From positions 124,001 to 188,000 of the forward strand of contig JACPTQ010000017.1 in NCBI GenBank assembly GCA_016192705.1: a stretch of 64,000 nt of DNA, read 5' to 3'. A program made the position numbers and the translations under genes. Below, one piece after another: positions 48,614 through 59,423 of this stretch. The DNA comes from Deltaproteobacteria bacterium (GTDB lineage Bacteria > Myxococcota > JACPTQ01). Each line of letters opens with the position of its first letter. Position 1 is the first letter of the stretch. The notes under the pieces were generated by a model that searched no databases, was not told where the DNA came from, and saw nothing but the letters and a program-made list of their open reading frames with translations.

Positions 48614-51600
48614 GTGCGCCGCGACCGAAGGAGCTGCAGCCCGTCGGGTGAACCCGCAAACTTCACGAGATCCGCAAGGGCCTCGTTGGCGAGGAGGAGT
48701 GTCCGCCGCTCGTCGGACACGGAGGAGAGCTGCGTGACGCTTCGTTCGAGGCGGGCGATGATGTTGAGTGCCGACGACAAATCGCCCGCGAGAGCAAGCC
48801 CAACGCGATTGGCGGTCGCGTGGCGGGCAAACGCAAAGGTTGTAAAGCTCATCGAGTCCACGGCAGATACATAGGCCTCGGCAAACGGCGCAATTTGCTT
48901 TCGCACGGCGCGCGGGATGAGCGCCTTGAGTCGCTTCAGGAAGTGCGCGACGCGGCCCGGATCAACGCCAACGATGTCGACGTCGGACGCGCACAACTTG
49001 CAAATGAGCTGAAGGATTTCCTCGACGCTGCGCGGTCCCAAGTGTTCAACCGCGGTTCCCCCGGCATTAACGAGTGCCGCCGCGCGTCCTGCGATGAACC
49101 GCCAGTCGATCGCCGATGCGGACGTGGCGACGGAACGTGCAAGCACCAGCGTGGGCGGCGTCGTGGCGCCAAAAGAGAAGCGTACGGTGGGGTCGTTGGT
49201 GATGGCGACGGCGAGCGCGCGGATGCCAGCGGCTCGAAGAATTCCTTGGACCTCGGCGGGCGCTGCGTACGGTTCGACGTCGCGCGTGCGTGTGTTGGGG
49301 ACGAGGTCGGCGAGGTAGGGCCCGGCGATGCGCAGCATTTCCTGAGCGGGGCCGTGATCCGCGGGGTGGACGAGGATCGGCGGAATCGAGCCGTCGCGGA
49401 AAACGCGGCGTGCGACCGCCTGGATGTCCTCGCCGCGTGGGGGCGCCACCGTGCCCAAAGCAGGATTCAGGAATGCGGCCACCGCACCGTGAAACGCGGC
49501 GCGCCCCGGTTCGTTCGATGCAAACAGCGATGCCAATCGGCGGTGCGCTTCAGCGTCAAATGGAATCGCGTCGAGCCGACGTTCGAAGAGCGCGATGGCT
49601 TCGTCGCGATTCGCGCCGCTGTCCGCGAGCAACGACGCGAGAAGGAGTTCGGCTTCAAGGAGCGGTTCGAGCGTGACTGCACGGCGCAGGGCCGCGAGCG
49701 CACGAGGGATCCGATTGGCGTTGTTGGGCTCCGCGATGATGACGCGTGCGAGCTCGAGAAGTTCGCGTGCGCCGAGTGACGTGTCGCGCTCGCCTGAATC
49801 AAGGGCCTCAGCCATGTAACGCTCGGCCAGTTCCGTATCGCCGGTTCGCCGGGCAATCTCGGCGAGCGTGTGAAGTCCTCGTGGATCACCTGGGCGGAGA
49901 CGGCGAAACTCGTTGAACGCGTCATGCGCCGCCGCGAGACGATCGGCCTTGAGCGCCAGATCGCCCCACGACGCAAAAAAATCAGCGTCGAGGATGTTGG
50001 CGGCAAACTTCCCGGCGATCGCTTCACCGACTTCCAGTGCCGCCGTCGTGTCACCTTTCTCGACGAGGACGAAAAATAGGCGACGGTGCGGAAGCCATTC
50101 ATTCTCGCAAAGTCTTATCGCACGACGGTACGCGGCCTCGGCGCCGTCAAGATCTCGCAGGAGGTCGTGGTTTATTTCGCCGATGCGCATGAGAAGCGCG
50201 CACGCACGCGCGTCGTTCGGTGCGAGTGCGAGAAGCCGATCGAGCGTCGCCTGCGCGTGCCGACCGCGATTGGCCGCGACGTGAAGCTCGACGAGAGCGG
50301 TCAGAGCTTCGTCGTGTGTTGGGTCAAGCTCGGCAACCTCTTCAAACAACTCGACGGCGTCCGAGAGGCGCCCCGATTCCCAAGCTGCTCTCCCGACTGG
50401 GAAGAGCACGCGCGCGGCGTGGACCGGGTCGGACACGCGAAGAATGGCGACAGCGTGCCGACTCGCCTCGACGGCGCCGGCCCGATCGCCAACGTGCAAT
50501 CGGACCCGCGCACTCGCCTCCCAAAAAGTGAGACTCTGTTCGGGCGACGCAGAATCCAGCGCGGCGTGGGCAATATCAAGTTGGACAAGCGCCGCACCGT
50601 CTCGGCCCGCGCGCTCTTCAACGGATGCCCAAAGGAGACGCTCTTCGAGCGAGAGTTTTCGCACGGTTTCAAGTCTTGCGAAACAGCTGGCTGCCATCGC
50701 GTCGCCAGCACGCGCCGCTCGTTCACCGAGGATCGCCAGGGCTTTCGGTTCGAGCGGATCATTTTCGAGGACCTGACGCAGGAAATGCGCTTCATCTTCG
50801 CTGCGGCCAGATTCAGCCGCGTACCGGGCCGCATCGAGGAGGGCCGATGCGCGCAGAGCGCCCGTTGGGGCCTGAGCCGCGATCGATGCTTTAAGGTCGG
50901 TGAGGGCGTTCCAGTTCTCGAGGCGAAGGAGGAGCGCCGTGAGGCGGTCGATAACTGTGCCGTTGGTCGGGTCGATGGCGGTGACGCGCCGATACAAGGG
51001 TACCGCGGCTTGCGGGCGTCCGAGTCGTTCGTCGAGAAGCTCAGCCATCGCCAACATTGTGTGTGCGCGATCGGCCGGTTCGGTTTGTCTGTCGAGGCGG
51101 CGGCAGTGAATTTCGTAGAGGTCGTCCCAACGGGCCTGATCGGAAAGAAGGGCCGCGAGGGGTTCGAACGCACGGGTGTCGCCTGATTTCCACGCTTCGC
51201 GGAACAGTTCCTCCGCGTCGGTTTCGGCGCCGCGACGACGTAAGACTTCGCCCAGGCGGATGCGAGCACCAGAGGTTGATGGGCTCAAGCCGTCTTCGGT
51301 AATTCGCTTTCGCAGCGCTGCTTCGGCCTCTTCGAGTCGCCCCAGCGAGATCCAAACGTCGTTTCGGAAATCCCACGCTTCGCGAGAGTTTGGGGTCAAG
51401 GTGTGCGCTTCATCAACCGCCTCGAGCGCACCGGTCGTGTCCCCGAGTTCGAACGAGAGTCGCGCAAGCTCAACGAGGCGGAGGCTTCGCTCGTCGAGGC
51501 GCGGCGTCGCGTCGATCTCCTGTCTCAAAAGGGCGGCGGCGGCAATTCGATCACCCTGTTCAAATTTCATTCGCCGAAGGGTTCGTGCCGCACCGACGCA

Positions 51601-54600
51601 CTGCGGGTTGATCCGAAGCGCTGCGAGAAGGTCGCGCTCAGCGTCGTCGCGCCTGTGGAAGCGATTCAGGAGAATTCCCCCGCGCGCAACGAGCGCTTTC
51701 GCGCGAAGAAGCGGTGCTTCAAGTAGAGCTAAGATGCGGTCGAGTCGATCGAGGTCGTTCTGGTCGTCCGCGGACGTGCCGACGGTGTCCAAGAACAGAC
51801 TGAGCGTTGCGTCGTCGGTCGGGTCCGAGAGGACGAGGCCGAGCGCGAGTTGCTTCGCCTCCGCGTGACGACCAGAAGTCTGGTAAGCGGTTACCAGCGA
51901 GGCACGTGCGTCGTGGACCGATGCGGCGTCGGTCGAAAGGGCGGCGACGGTTTCAAGCGACGTCGTTGCGGTCGTGGCATCACCCGCCGTCAGAGCGAGT
52001 TGCGCGAGGTGTTTGTGCGCCTCGATGTTGTGCGGTTCGATGGTCAGAATCGCGCGCAAGTCGCGAATGGCGGCGTCGGGATCGTTCAGCGATGTTGCGA
52101 GCAAATGCGCGCGTTCACCGAGAATCGCCACGCGTTCCGAAGGGGGCGCAACCTTGCACCACGTTGCCGCGACTTCGGCTGCCCGTTCCGCAAGTCCGGA
52201 TTGGACGAGAAGTGAAAAGGCTCGCGACAACGGCTTTGTCCACGTTGGGTCCGCTTCATGGGCGAGAGCGAGGAGGTCCGCCACCTCGGTCGCCTCTCTG
52301 TTCGCACGAACCGCGGCCTCTGCGGCGTCCGCGAGAATCGCCGCGCGGTCACGCCCCGTATAGAGTTCCGCGCGAGATGCGAGGAGCGCCGCGCAAAGTT
52401 CATGGTCCGGTTTCGATTCGGCGAGGGGAATGGCCCTTGAGAAATAACCGTCGACAACGGATGGTTCGAGGGAAGTTTCGCGTGCGAGCTGGGCCGCGCG
52501 CGCCCACGCTTTTGCGGCGGCGACCGCGTCGTCGAGTGGCGCTTCAAGGAAAGTCGCGACGGCGATTGTGATTTGGAGAGCCGCGTCGGGAGGGAGCGTC
52601 TTGTCTTTCGGTGGAGCCGAGTCGAGATGGGCGGTTGCGTGCGACATCCACGCCTGGAGGCGGTCAAGGAGAGCTGGTGTCGCGGGGCTTTCGGCAGAAC
52701 GGATGGCGCGAGCGCCGCGGAGAAGAAGTTCAGCAAGTCGGTCGGTTGATGACAGGCCTTGCGCGATCTCGGCGATCAGTGCGTCAAGGAGGGCCTCGCG
52801 CGCTCTGGGCGCGACGGTGATGAGCGACGCCAAGACGGCAGCGGCGTCATCCAGCGCCTGATTTCGCGACTTGGGATCCTCCGTTGGGCACGACAAGATG
52901 TGCGCGTGAAACGCGGCGCCGGCGCGTGTCAGAAGATCGATTTCGGTGGCGTCAAGCGCGGACCCGTCGCGGCCGGAAATCGACGCCGCCATGGCGCGCA
53001 GCCACGGCGCAATTTCGGTGGTTGCATCGGGTGTCCCAACGGCCATCAGCAACTCAGCCGCTTCGACCAAACGTCCGGCGAGGCGCAAAACCCGGGCGCG
53101 CCGCAAATCAAACGCAGGGTCGGCTGTGGGAAGGGTGACGGAGCTCGGAACGGCGTTCGTGAATGCGACGCACGCTGCGTCGGCGTTTCCGCGGTCGTCT
53201 GCGATTTCACCCAACCGTTGCCACGCGAGCGCCCGCTCTTCGGCGGATCCGAGACCGTCGTGATCGACAAGGCGCTTGAAAAACCCCTCGGCCTCGTCGG
53301 GCTCGCCTTTTGAAAGATGGTACTCGCCAAGAAGAAGAATGAGGGGTGGGTGGTTGGATTCGAGTTCAAAGACGCGATGGAGGATTTCGAAGGCGCGTTC
53401 GTCTTCGTTGAGGTTCTGGAGCGCCGCGCGGCCCGCGTCGAACAACAGATCGCGTTCATCGCGGGTTGCCTTCGCCGAGCCGCTCATTCTCACGGCCGTG
53501 TCGACGTAACGTGACCACGAGCCGGTCCGCTCGTACAGCGGGCGCAACGATTGCCACAGCGAGAGATCCGTGGGCGACGCTTGGGAGGCTCGCTCGAGGG
53601 CGCCAATCGCCATTTCGAGATCGCCGAGTTGCTGGGCGGCTTCGGCCTTCCCAACGAGTGCCTTGGTCGCTTGGTCAAATGCGCGGTTTGAATCGAAAAG
53701 CGTTGCCGCTCGTTCAAACAGATCGGCGGCTTCCGCGAATCGGCCGTCTGCAACGGCCAGGCGCGCCAGTGCCATTCGGGCCAGCGCCGCCGCTCCGTCC
53801 GCGTCGATGGCCGCGCGATATTCCACCTCAGCCTCTGGTAACCGCCGAAGCGCCTCGAGGATCTGGCCACGCCGCACGCGGATTTCGGCTGGGTCGACGT
53901 TGTGCGGCAAAGCAGCGTCGGAGCCGCGGGAGGTTGCCACCGCGCTTTCCGCGACATCTTTTGTAGCGACGAATCGATCGAGCGCCACCAGGCTCTCATT
54001 CCAACGCTCCGCCTCGACGAGCAGCTCAGAGAGGAGACGCCAGGCGGGTGAAAAAGCGGCGTCGCTGGCGACCGCTTGTTCGAGTCTCGCGATGGCGTCC
54101 GCGAGCCCACCCGGCCGCTGTCGAAGGCTCTCGGCCTCGCGGGTCAAACGCACTGCTTCGCCCTCATGCCGAGCCAGGGCGATCTCGGATTCCGGCGCGG
54201 ATGCGGATTCGGGAGCCGATGCGGTTGCGGGCGCGGATGTGGGAGCGTGGACGTCGGCGCCGGCAAGCACGCGGCCTTCGAGGAGCTTTGAGAGAAGCTC
54301 GGCTCCGCCGTCGATGCCCGGATGAAGGTCGAGGGCCCGGCGACAGGTCGTGATCGCGGACGCTGCGTCTCCCATCCGGTGGGTGATTTCAGCCTTGAGG
54401 AGGAAAATCTGCGCGGCCTTGGCGGTTCCCGCCGCGTTTCGAATCGCGGTCTCAAGCGTTTCGAGCGTCTTGGCCGCTGTCGCGACGTCATTTCGATCGA
54501 GCGCAATGCGAACACGGGCCTCGAGCGCCTCGGGATCCGATGCGACCAAGGGATTTGCGAGGAGCGCCTCTGCCTCGTCGACACGCCCCATTTTCAAAAC

Positions 54601-57108
54601 GACTCTCGCACGTCGGGTCACGATGTGCGGCCGCTCATCGGCGGCGACAACATCCGAGAGGCCGTCGAGGGCTCGGGCCGCAAGTGCAAGATCGCCCGTC
54701 TCTTCGGCGAGATTTGAGAGCATTTCGAGCGCGGCCCGGTAACGGCCATCGCAGTTGAGGGCTTCCGCGAGGAGCCGGATCGCGCCCGTCGAGTCGCCCA
54801 GCCGGTGGGCGAGAACGATGGCGGCTTCGTGCGCGACTCTTGCCGCTTGCGATCCTTCGCACACCCGAAACCAATCGCGACTTGCTGACACAAACGAACG
54901 CCATTCGCCAAGCTGTTGGAGCAAACGCGCGCGGGCCTCGTGGACATCGCGGCGAGTCGGGTCGGCCTCGAGCGACAACGTGAGATAACGCAGCGTTTCT
55001 CGCTCGTCGCCGTGTGACGCGGCAACCGTGAGCGCCGCCTCAAAAAGAACGTCCGCGCGAACGGTGTCGTTCGTTTCGTCCTTGACGCTTTGAGCGAGGG
55101 CTTCCGCGACCTCGCCGATTCGGCCGGTCAAGCGGAGGAGACGTGGCCGCAGCTTGAGCGCAGAGGGCTCCGTCTTAATGACAGCGAGAATGTTGTCGAT
55201 GGCCGTCAGCGCTTCGTCCGCGGCCTCAATTTGGTCGGGGTGGCCGAACGGTGCGACGTCCGCGTCAGACGAGAGAATCCGCGCGAGGCGAAGTTCGGCG
55301 TCGACCCACTCGCGAACCAAATTGGATTGGGCTTCATTGGGTTTTGCGTCGACCGCTCCCTTCTCGCGACGCGGATCGCACTTCTGGATCAGTGCGTAGA
55401 GCCACTGCCTCGCTGTTTTGTTGTGGCCGAGCCGCTCCGCGAGCGCCGTTCCGCGCCGAAGCGATTCGATGATATTTGCCTCGGACGCGTCTCCGAGTCT
55501 TGCCTGAGATTGAATAAGCTGTTCGACCTCATGAAACGCCTCGGGCAATCGGCCGGCCTGCTCGAGAGCGTCGACCCACGTGATGCTGGCCGCGAGCCAC
55601 AGCGACTCGTCAACTCCGTGCGCTGCCGGAAGGAGTGGGTCGAGGAGGGCGAGCGCCGCGGCAGAATCGCCGGCGCCAAGCCGCGCGCGCGCTTCACCCC
55701 ATGTGGCACGCGGAGCGACCGATTGAACGGTGCGGGCACGACTGAAACTCTGAGCCGCATCTTCAAAGCGCCCCTCGGCCAATAACGCTTCGCCAAGCTC
55801 AACGAAGTCCTGACCGCGCTCGTCCGTGGTACGCGTTGGAAGCGCGAGAAGGGCTTCGAGCGCGCGGATTTGCGTGCGTCGGTCGCCGGCGTCTCGCGCT
55901 GCACCGAGCAGATCCAGGAGGACCGAACCGTTTTGGGGCGTTTCGCGATGGGCCCGCGCGAGAATCTCGACGGCCTTCGCCGGGACCAAGTAGCGAATGG
56001 AGCGGGCGGCGGCCAAGAGCGCGTGAAGCCCATCAACGACTTCGCCGCGGGCAAACCACAGGTCCGCCATCTTGAGAAACGCCTCGCACGCGCCGCGATG
56101 GTCGATCTCTTGCTCACGCGTCAGCGCCAAGATGTTCCACGCCCAGATCTGCGAGTCGTCGACGGCGAGAGCACGCTCCGAAACGCGCAGAGCTTCTTCC
56201 AAGCTGCTGCCGTGCGCGACGTCGAGCCACGCACGCGTTGACGCGAAGTCGGCGGCATCGCGCGCCTTGGGAAGGTCCACCGAGCGCACGCGCGGGTTTT
56301 CGCGAAGCAGGGCGTCGAATCCCTCGGGCAACGGCGCGGCAAATGGCGTGGCAACCGCTCGCGCACCATATGGGACGGGTGGAACGAGCGCCGGCCCAGC
56401 CGCAAACTCGGCAACAAAGTCGGCGCCGTCGCGTCGCAGTCGGTGAACAACGACGCCCGTCACGCTCGGGATCTTAAAGCCGAAGCGCGGGACGAGCGAC
56501 TTCACCGCGAGTGCGAGCGGGGCGATGCGGATTGAGGCGGGACCATCGAACGAAACATGCGGGGCGATGGGAGCGAGAAGGCGTGCGAACCATTCAAGCA
56601 GAGAGACCGGCAGCCATGCGTAAAGAGCGGGGTCTGATGCAACGACTCGAATGGACGCGCCATCCGCGGCCAATCCCAAGCGCGAAGTCAGAACCGCCTC
56701 GCGGGATTCGATTCGCCACCGGGATTCAACGAGCGCGCCGTGCGGGCCGAGGGTCACCGCGGTTTCGCACGCTGTTCCTGAGTTCTCCGCGGAATCGTCC
56801 CCTGCGTTGAGGATGTGCGTGCCGAACGCACGCGCGATGATTCGCAAGTCGACGCGCACCAAGTCGCCGCGCCGCGTTTTGAAAGCGGAGAGCCCTTGGC
56901 CAGCGGCGCTCGCGTGGGCGCCCTCGGGGAACGCAACTTCGAGGTTTGTGATTTCGAGCCAGGGGTGAACGAGAGTCAACGGGAACCGGACAATGGCTTT
57001 GCCGTGGCGGAAGCTGAGCGTGGGAGCGGGGTTGCGCGCGGTCGGTCGAGAGGCCGCGGAATCCGGCGTTGACGTCGATGTTTCTGGTGGCGGCGGTGAC
57101 ACGTCCAC
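48610..57108 (-). CDS. Giant TPR-repeat protein (2,832 residues)
   Basis: GTG 57108, 3 nt after the upstream gene. Residues 1-300 form a non-repeat N-terminal domain (TLSFRHGKAIVRFPLTLVHP; NLEVAFPEGAHASAAGQGLS). From about 300 to 2,550 there are dozens of TPR-type helix pairs (for example YRAAIDADGAAALARMALAR, AYRRAIRLCENEWLPHRRLF). A low-complexity Ala/Pro/Glu/Ser linker lies at about 954-976. The last ~180 residues are a distinct domain (SVEEILQLICKLCASDVDIV; FARHATANRVGLALAGDLSS) recalling the C-terminal part of M48-like peptidase domains, but I see no HExxH. No signal peptide or TM is evident. A cytoplasmic scaffold is likely, as for other long myxobacterial TPR proteins. The open frame over 8.5 kb makes it certainly coding. 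Confidence 0.93.
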   Translation of the reverse strand: MDVSPPPPETSTSTPDSAASRPTARNPAPTLSFRHGKAIVRFPLTLVHPWLEITNLEVAFPEGAHASAAGQGLSAFKTRRGDLVRVDLRIIARAFGTHILNAGDDSAENSGTACETAVTLGPHGALVESRWRIESREAVLTSRLGLAADGASIRVVASDPALYAWLPVSLLEWFARLLAPIAPHVSFDGPASIRIAPLALAVKSLVPRFGFKIPSVTGVVVHRLRRDGADFVAEFAAGPALVPPVPYGARAVATPFAAPLPEGFDALLRENPRVRSVDLPKARDAADFASTRAWLDVAHGSSLEEALRVSERALAVDDSQIWAWNILALTREQEIDHRGACEAFLKMADLWFARGEVVDGLHALLAAARSIRYLVPAKAVEILARAHRETPQNGSVLLDLLGAARDAGDRRTQIRALEALLALPTRTTDERGQDFVELGEALLAEGRFEDAAQSFSRARTVQSVAPRATWGEARARLGAGDSAAALALLDPLLPAAHGVDESLWLAASITWVDALEQAGRLPEAFHEVEQLIQSQARLGDASEANIIESLRRGTALAERLGHNKTARQWLYALIQKCDPRREKGAVDAKPNEAQSNLVREWVDAELRLARILSSDADVAPFGHPDQIEAADEALTAIDNILAVIKTEPSALKLRPRLLRLTGRIGEVAEALAQSVKDETNDTVRADVLFEAALTVAASHGDERETLRYLTLSLEADPTRRDVHEARARLLQQLGEWRSFVSASRDWFRVCEGSQAARVAHEAAIVLAHRLGDSTGAIRLLAEALNCDGRYRAALEMLSNLAEETGDLALAARALDGLSDVVAADERPHIVTRRARVVLKMGRVDEAEALLANPLVASDPEALEARVRIALDRNDVATAAKTLETLETAIRNAAGTAKAAQIFLLKAEITHRMGDAASAITTCRRALDLHPGIDGGAELLSKLLEGRVLAGADVHAPTSAPATASAPESASAPESEIALARHEGEAVRLTREAESLRQRPGGLADAIARLEQAVASDAAFSPAWRLLSELLVEAERWNESLVALDRFVATKDVAESAVATSRGSDAALPHNVDPAEIRVRRGQILEALRRLPEAEVEYRAAIDADGAAALARMALARLAVADGRFAEAADLFERAATLFDSNRAFDQATKALVGKAEAAQQLGDLEMAIGALERASQASPTDLSLWQSLRPLYERTGSWSRYVDTAVRMSGSAKATRDERDLLFDAGRAALQNLNEDERAFEILHRVFELESNHPPLILLLGEYHLSKGEPDEAEGFFKRLVDHDGLGSAEERALAWQRLGEIADDRGNADAACVAFTNAVPSSVTLPTADPAFDLRRARVLRLAGRLVEAAELLMAVGTPDATTEIAPWLRAMAASISGRDGSALDATEIDLLTRAGAAFHAHILSCPTEDPKSRNQALDDAAAVLASLITVAPRAREALLDALIAEIAQGLSSTDRLAELLLRGARAIRSAESPATPALLDRLQAWMSHATAHLDSAPPKDKTLPPDAALQITIAVATFLEAPLDDAVAAAKAWARAAQLARETSLEPSVVDGYFSRAIPLAESKPDHELCAALLASRAELYTGRDRAAILADAAEAAVRANREATEVADLLALAHEADPTWTKPLSRAFSLLVQSGLAERAAEVAATWCKVAPPSERVAILGERAHLLATSLNDPDAAIRDLRAILTIEPHNIEAHKHLAQLALTAGDATTATTSLETVAALSTDAASVHDARASLVTAYQTSGRHAEAKQLALGLVLSDPTDDATLSLFLDTVGTSADDQNDLDRLDRILALLEAPLLRAKALVARGGILLNRFHRRDDAERDLLAALRINPQCVGAARTLRRMKFEQGDRIAAAALLRQEIDATPRLDERSLRLVELARLSFELGDTTGALEAVDEAHTLTPNSREAWDFRNDVWISLGRLEEAEAALRKRITEDGLSPSTSGARIRLGEVLRRRGAETDAEELFREAWKSGDTRAFEPLAALLSDQARWDDLYEIHCRRLDRQTEPADRAHTMLAMAELLDERLGRPQAAVPLYRRVTAIDPTNGTVIDRLTALLLRLENWNALTDLKASIAAQAPTGALRASALLDAARYAAESGRSEDEAHFLRQVLENDPLEPKALAILGERAARAGDAMAASCFARLETVRKLSLEERLLWASVEERAGRDGAALVQLDIAHAALDSASPEQSLTFWEASARVRLHVGDRAGAVEASRHAVAILRVSDPVHAARVLFPVGRAAWESGRLSDAVELFEEVAELDPTHDEALTALVELHVAANRGRHAQATLDRLLALAPNDARACALLMRIGEINHDLLRDLDGAEAAYRRAIRLCENEWLPHRRLFFVLVEKGDTTAALEVGEAIAGKFAANILDADFFASWGDLALKADRLAAAHDAFNEFRRLRPGDPRGLHTLAEIARRTGDTELAERYMAEALDSGERDTSLGARELLELARVIIAEPNNANRIPRALAALRRAVTLEPLLEAELLLASLLADSGANRDEAIALFERRLDAIPFDAEAHRRLASLFASNEPGRAAFHGAVAAFLNPALGTVAPPRGEDIQAVARRVFRDGSIPPILVHPADHGPAQEMLRIAGPYLADLVPNTRTRDVEPYAAPAEVQGILRAAGIRALAVAITNDPTVRFSFGATTPPTLVLARSVATSASAIDWRFIAGRAAALVNAGGTAVEHLGPRSVEEILQLICKLCASDVDIVGVDPGRVAHFLKRLKALIPRAVRKQIAPFAEAYVSAVDSMSFTTFAFARHATANRVGLALAGDLSSALNIIARLERSVTQLSSVSDERRTLLLANEALADLVKFAGSPDGLQLLRSRRT

Positions 57109-57111
57109 GCG

Positions 57112-58572
57112 CTACTTCACTTCCGTAAGGACGGGGCGCGCGACGACATGGTCTTCGGTCAGCGCGGGTCGCAGTGTGCGATTGAAGGACGCGTCGTTCT
57201 CCGCGACCTCTTCGACTGTGAGGCGAAACCGTGCGCCGTTTTGCCACCCGCGAAGGGCGCAGTTAAGCTCGGTCAAGACCTGCGCGGCGACATGGTCGTT
57301 CCGAAAGCCCACGTTTGTCGCAAACGTGACGCGCAGCGACCCGTTGGGGGCGAGGTGTGCCTCTGCATCGGCAACGCCCGGGAGAAGCTTAAGGCGTTCG
57401 ACGATGTTCCCGGACGCGACCGGAACGAGGTCGCCGCGGTGATCGGCCATCCACACGAGGTCGCCGTCGTGGCCCTCGAGCTCAAGCGGTGGCAACGCGC
57501 TGCCGCACGGGCACGATGGAAGAAGGCGCGCGCGAAACGGAAGCAGCACCCGCAAGATGGGGAAAGTGCGGAGTCGAAGTGCGGTCATCAAAACGTCGGA
57601 ACCTTCGACGCCCATGGGAACGGGTCGGAGCTCGCGATCGACCGGCTCAACGATAAAGTGGTCTGCAACGATGTGCAGGGTTCCGTGCGGGAGGCATGAC
57701 GCGGCAATCGGCAGGCCGAGCGATGCGCCAAGCCAAGCGATGACGTGGGCGAGTGGGAACGCTTTTTGGATGAGGGCGCGGCGGCTTCGCGTGAGGTCGC
57801 CCGCCGGGACCACGACCCATTCAACCGATGTGCGCCACCCGTTGGCAATGACGTGAGACGCGAAAACTTCGACGGGGCCCGCGGGTCCCCAGAGCGTCGT
57901 CGGGTCGAATTCGTAAATGCGCCGAGCGTCGGCGTCGCCCGCGGTTGCTGGGAGATGGAGAATTTTTGTTCGCACGCGGCGCCAGAGTCCGAGTTTGGAG
58001 AGAAGGCGTTCAGGGCCTCCTGCGGCGTGCGGCGAAGTGAAACTCACAACGCGCGGCCGACGGGGTCGTGTGAGTGCGGCTGGAACCGACGTGCGGTGGA
58101 GGAGGGCGGCCGTTTGCTCATGCCACTCGTCTTCGTTGAACGGCAAAAAAAGGTCATGCGTTGCATTGGCGCCACACACAAAACGAAAAGCGGTTCCCCC
58201 GCAAATCGATCGTCCCGACGATCGCCCGTTTCGCGCGAGGCTTCGCAATTGGTCGACGGAGACGCGGGGATCGGTGAGGACACGGGCACCGTCGCGTGCG
58301 AGCTCGGCGAGTTGGACAACGGGCAACAAGGCGAGGTTTCGGCGGACGGGTTCGGCGTCTGCGCTGTGAACGCCGTCGGGCCCGATCGGCTGTTCGGCGA
58401 GAAAGGCGCGGGCGAGTGAGCCAAGGCGGCTTCGGTAAAAGGGCGAGCGCGCGGAGGCGTAGCGCACAAGGTCGCCGAGCCGTTGACCCGTAAGGGCTTC
58501 GATGGCGTCAGCGGGAAGCGCCTTCGCGATTTGCTCGGCCGCTTCGGGGTCTTGAAGGTTCAACGGGCTCAC
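57112..58572 (-). CDS. Degenerate PaaK-like adenylate-forming protein
   Basis: 486 residues, GTG 58572. The N-terminus (LGDLVRYASARSPFYRSRLG) and C-terminus (LLPSCPCGSALPPLELEGHD, then GDLVWMADHRGDLVPV) follow the phenylacetate-CoA ligase (PaaK/CapK) plan. The glycine-rich ATP loop is replaced by RNGRSSGRSICGGTAFRF, so normal adenylation may be lost or altered. Family members activate aryl acids or act in polysaccharide modification. First gene of the operon with the giant TPR protein, where it may be a binding or structural partner. Confidence 0.72.
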   Translation of the reverse strand: MSPLNLQDPEAAEQIAKALPADAIEALTGQRLGDLVRYASARSPFYRSRLGSLARAFLAEQPIGPDGVHSADAEPVRRNLALLPVVQLAELARDGARVLTDPRVSVDQLRSLARNGRSSGRSICGGTAFRFVCGANATHDLFLPFNEDEWHEQTAALLHRTSVPAALTRPRRPRVVSFTSPHAAGGPERLLSKLGLWRRVRTKILHLPATAGDADARRIYEFDPTTLWGPAGPVEVFASHVIANGWRTSVEWVVVPAGDLTRSRRALIQKAFPLAHVIAWLGASLGLPIAASCLPHGTLHIVADHFIVEPVDRELRPVPMGVEGSDVLMTALRLRTFPILRVLLPFRARLLPSCPCGSALPPLELEGHDGDLVWMADHRGDLVPVASGNIVERLKLLPGVADAEAHLAPNGSLRVTFATNVGFRNDHVAAQVLTELNCALRGWQNGARFRLTVEEVAENDASFNRTLRPALTEDHVVARPVLTEVK

Positions 58573-58635
58573 GCGTTCAGGTTCCCCTTCATCGGGCCCG
58601 CCTGGACCCAGAAACGTTCCAATTATACGCTGGGA

Positions 58636-59358
58636 TTAGTTTCTAGCGCCATCTTCTATGATACGAAAGTGCGAGAGGAATCCACGGGTGTGGTGGTGGT
58701 GAACGGCTGCGGGGCTGTACGCGGAATCACGGCCAATGGGGCACGCGCGGCGCGCATCGCACCCCGACGCGCACGGCTCGCCTTTTTGGCACTCCGCGAC
58801 GCAGCGGGTGGCATCCCAGCCTTGGACGGTCACAGCATGGCCCGGGCACGCCGTGATGCACGGTTTTTCGATACACGTGTCGCACACGCGCGCGAGCGGT
58901 GGTACGTCGGGCGCCGGCGTGGCAATTGCGATGGCGGCGCGAAGCGCGAACCACGGGCCGTGGGCGGGATGAACGAGGAGACCAAGGGGGCTCGGCTGCC
59001 CGAGGCCCGCAAGAACGCCAAGCTTCTGGAAGGGGAGGCGAGGCTCGAACGAAAAGAAGGGGAAAAACGCACGAACGACGTCGGTCATTTCGCGCGTTGC
59101 TTCGTCGACGGCGATCCGTGTGAAATCGTCGAGCGGGTTTTCGCGCGCGAGCCATCCCGGATGTTCCTTCGCGTAACGCGCGAAGCTCTCCCAAAAGTCA
59201 CGACCCGCACTTGCGGCGACAACGACCGACTCCGCGCCAGGGGCGAGCTCGCCGAGGCGAAACCCAGACGGCGCGTCGGTGTCGAATCGCGCACGCGACA
59301 CAAACCCGATGTGTGCAATCCCCGAAAGGGCGAGTCGGCGCGATAACTCTGGCAACAC
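58636..59358 (-). CDS. QueG-like 4Fe-4S protein
   Basis: 240 residues, GTG 59358. The layout matches the epoxyqueuosine-reductase/QueG-like family: N-terminal domain HIGFVSRARFD; central KLGVLAGLGQPSPLGLLVHP, followed by GPWFALRAAIAI; then a Cys cluster VCDTCIEKPCITACPGHAVT with TRCVAECQKGEPCASGC after it. QueG proper has a catalytic Asp and two CxxCxxCxxxC clusters and is longer (~350). This shorter form lacks the C-terminal HEAT part, so it may act on another substrate. Divergent from the kinase gene. Confidence 0.8.
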   Translation of the reverse strand: MLPELSRRLALSGIAHIGFVSRARFDTDAPSGFRLGELAPGAESVVVAASAGRDFWESFARYAKEHPGWLARENPLDDFTRIAVDEATREMTDVVRAFFPFFSFEPRLPFQKLGVLAGLGQPSPLGLLVHPAHGPWFALRAAIAIATPAPDVPPLARVCDTCIEKPCITACPGHAVTVQGWDATRCVAECQKGEPCASGCDARRACPIGRDSAYSPAAVHHHHTRGFLSHFRIIEDGARN

Positions 59359-59423
59359 ACGTGAATGGTCCGCCCCTTCCCCGTAGGCGTCAAGCGGGTT
59401 ACCATCATTCAGAGACCAGAATC

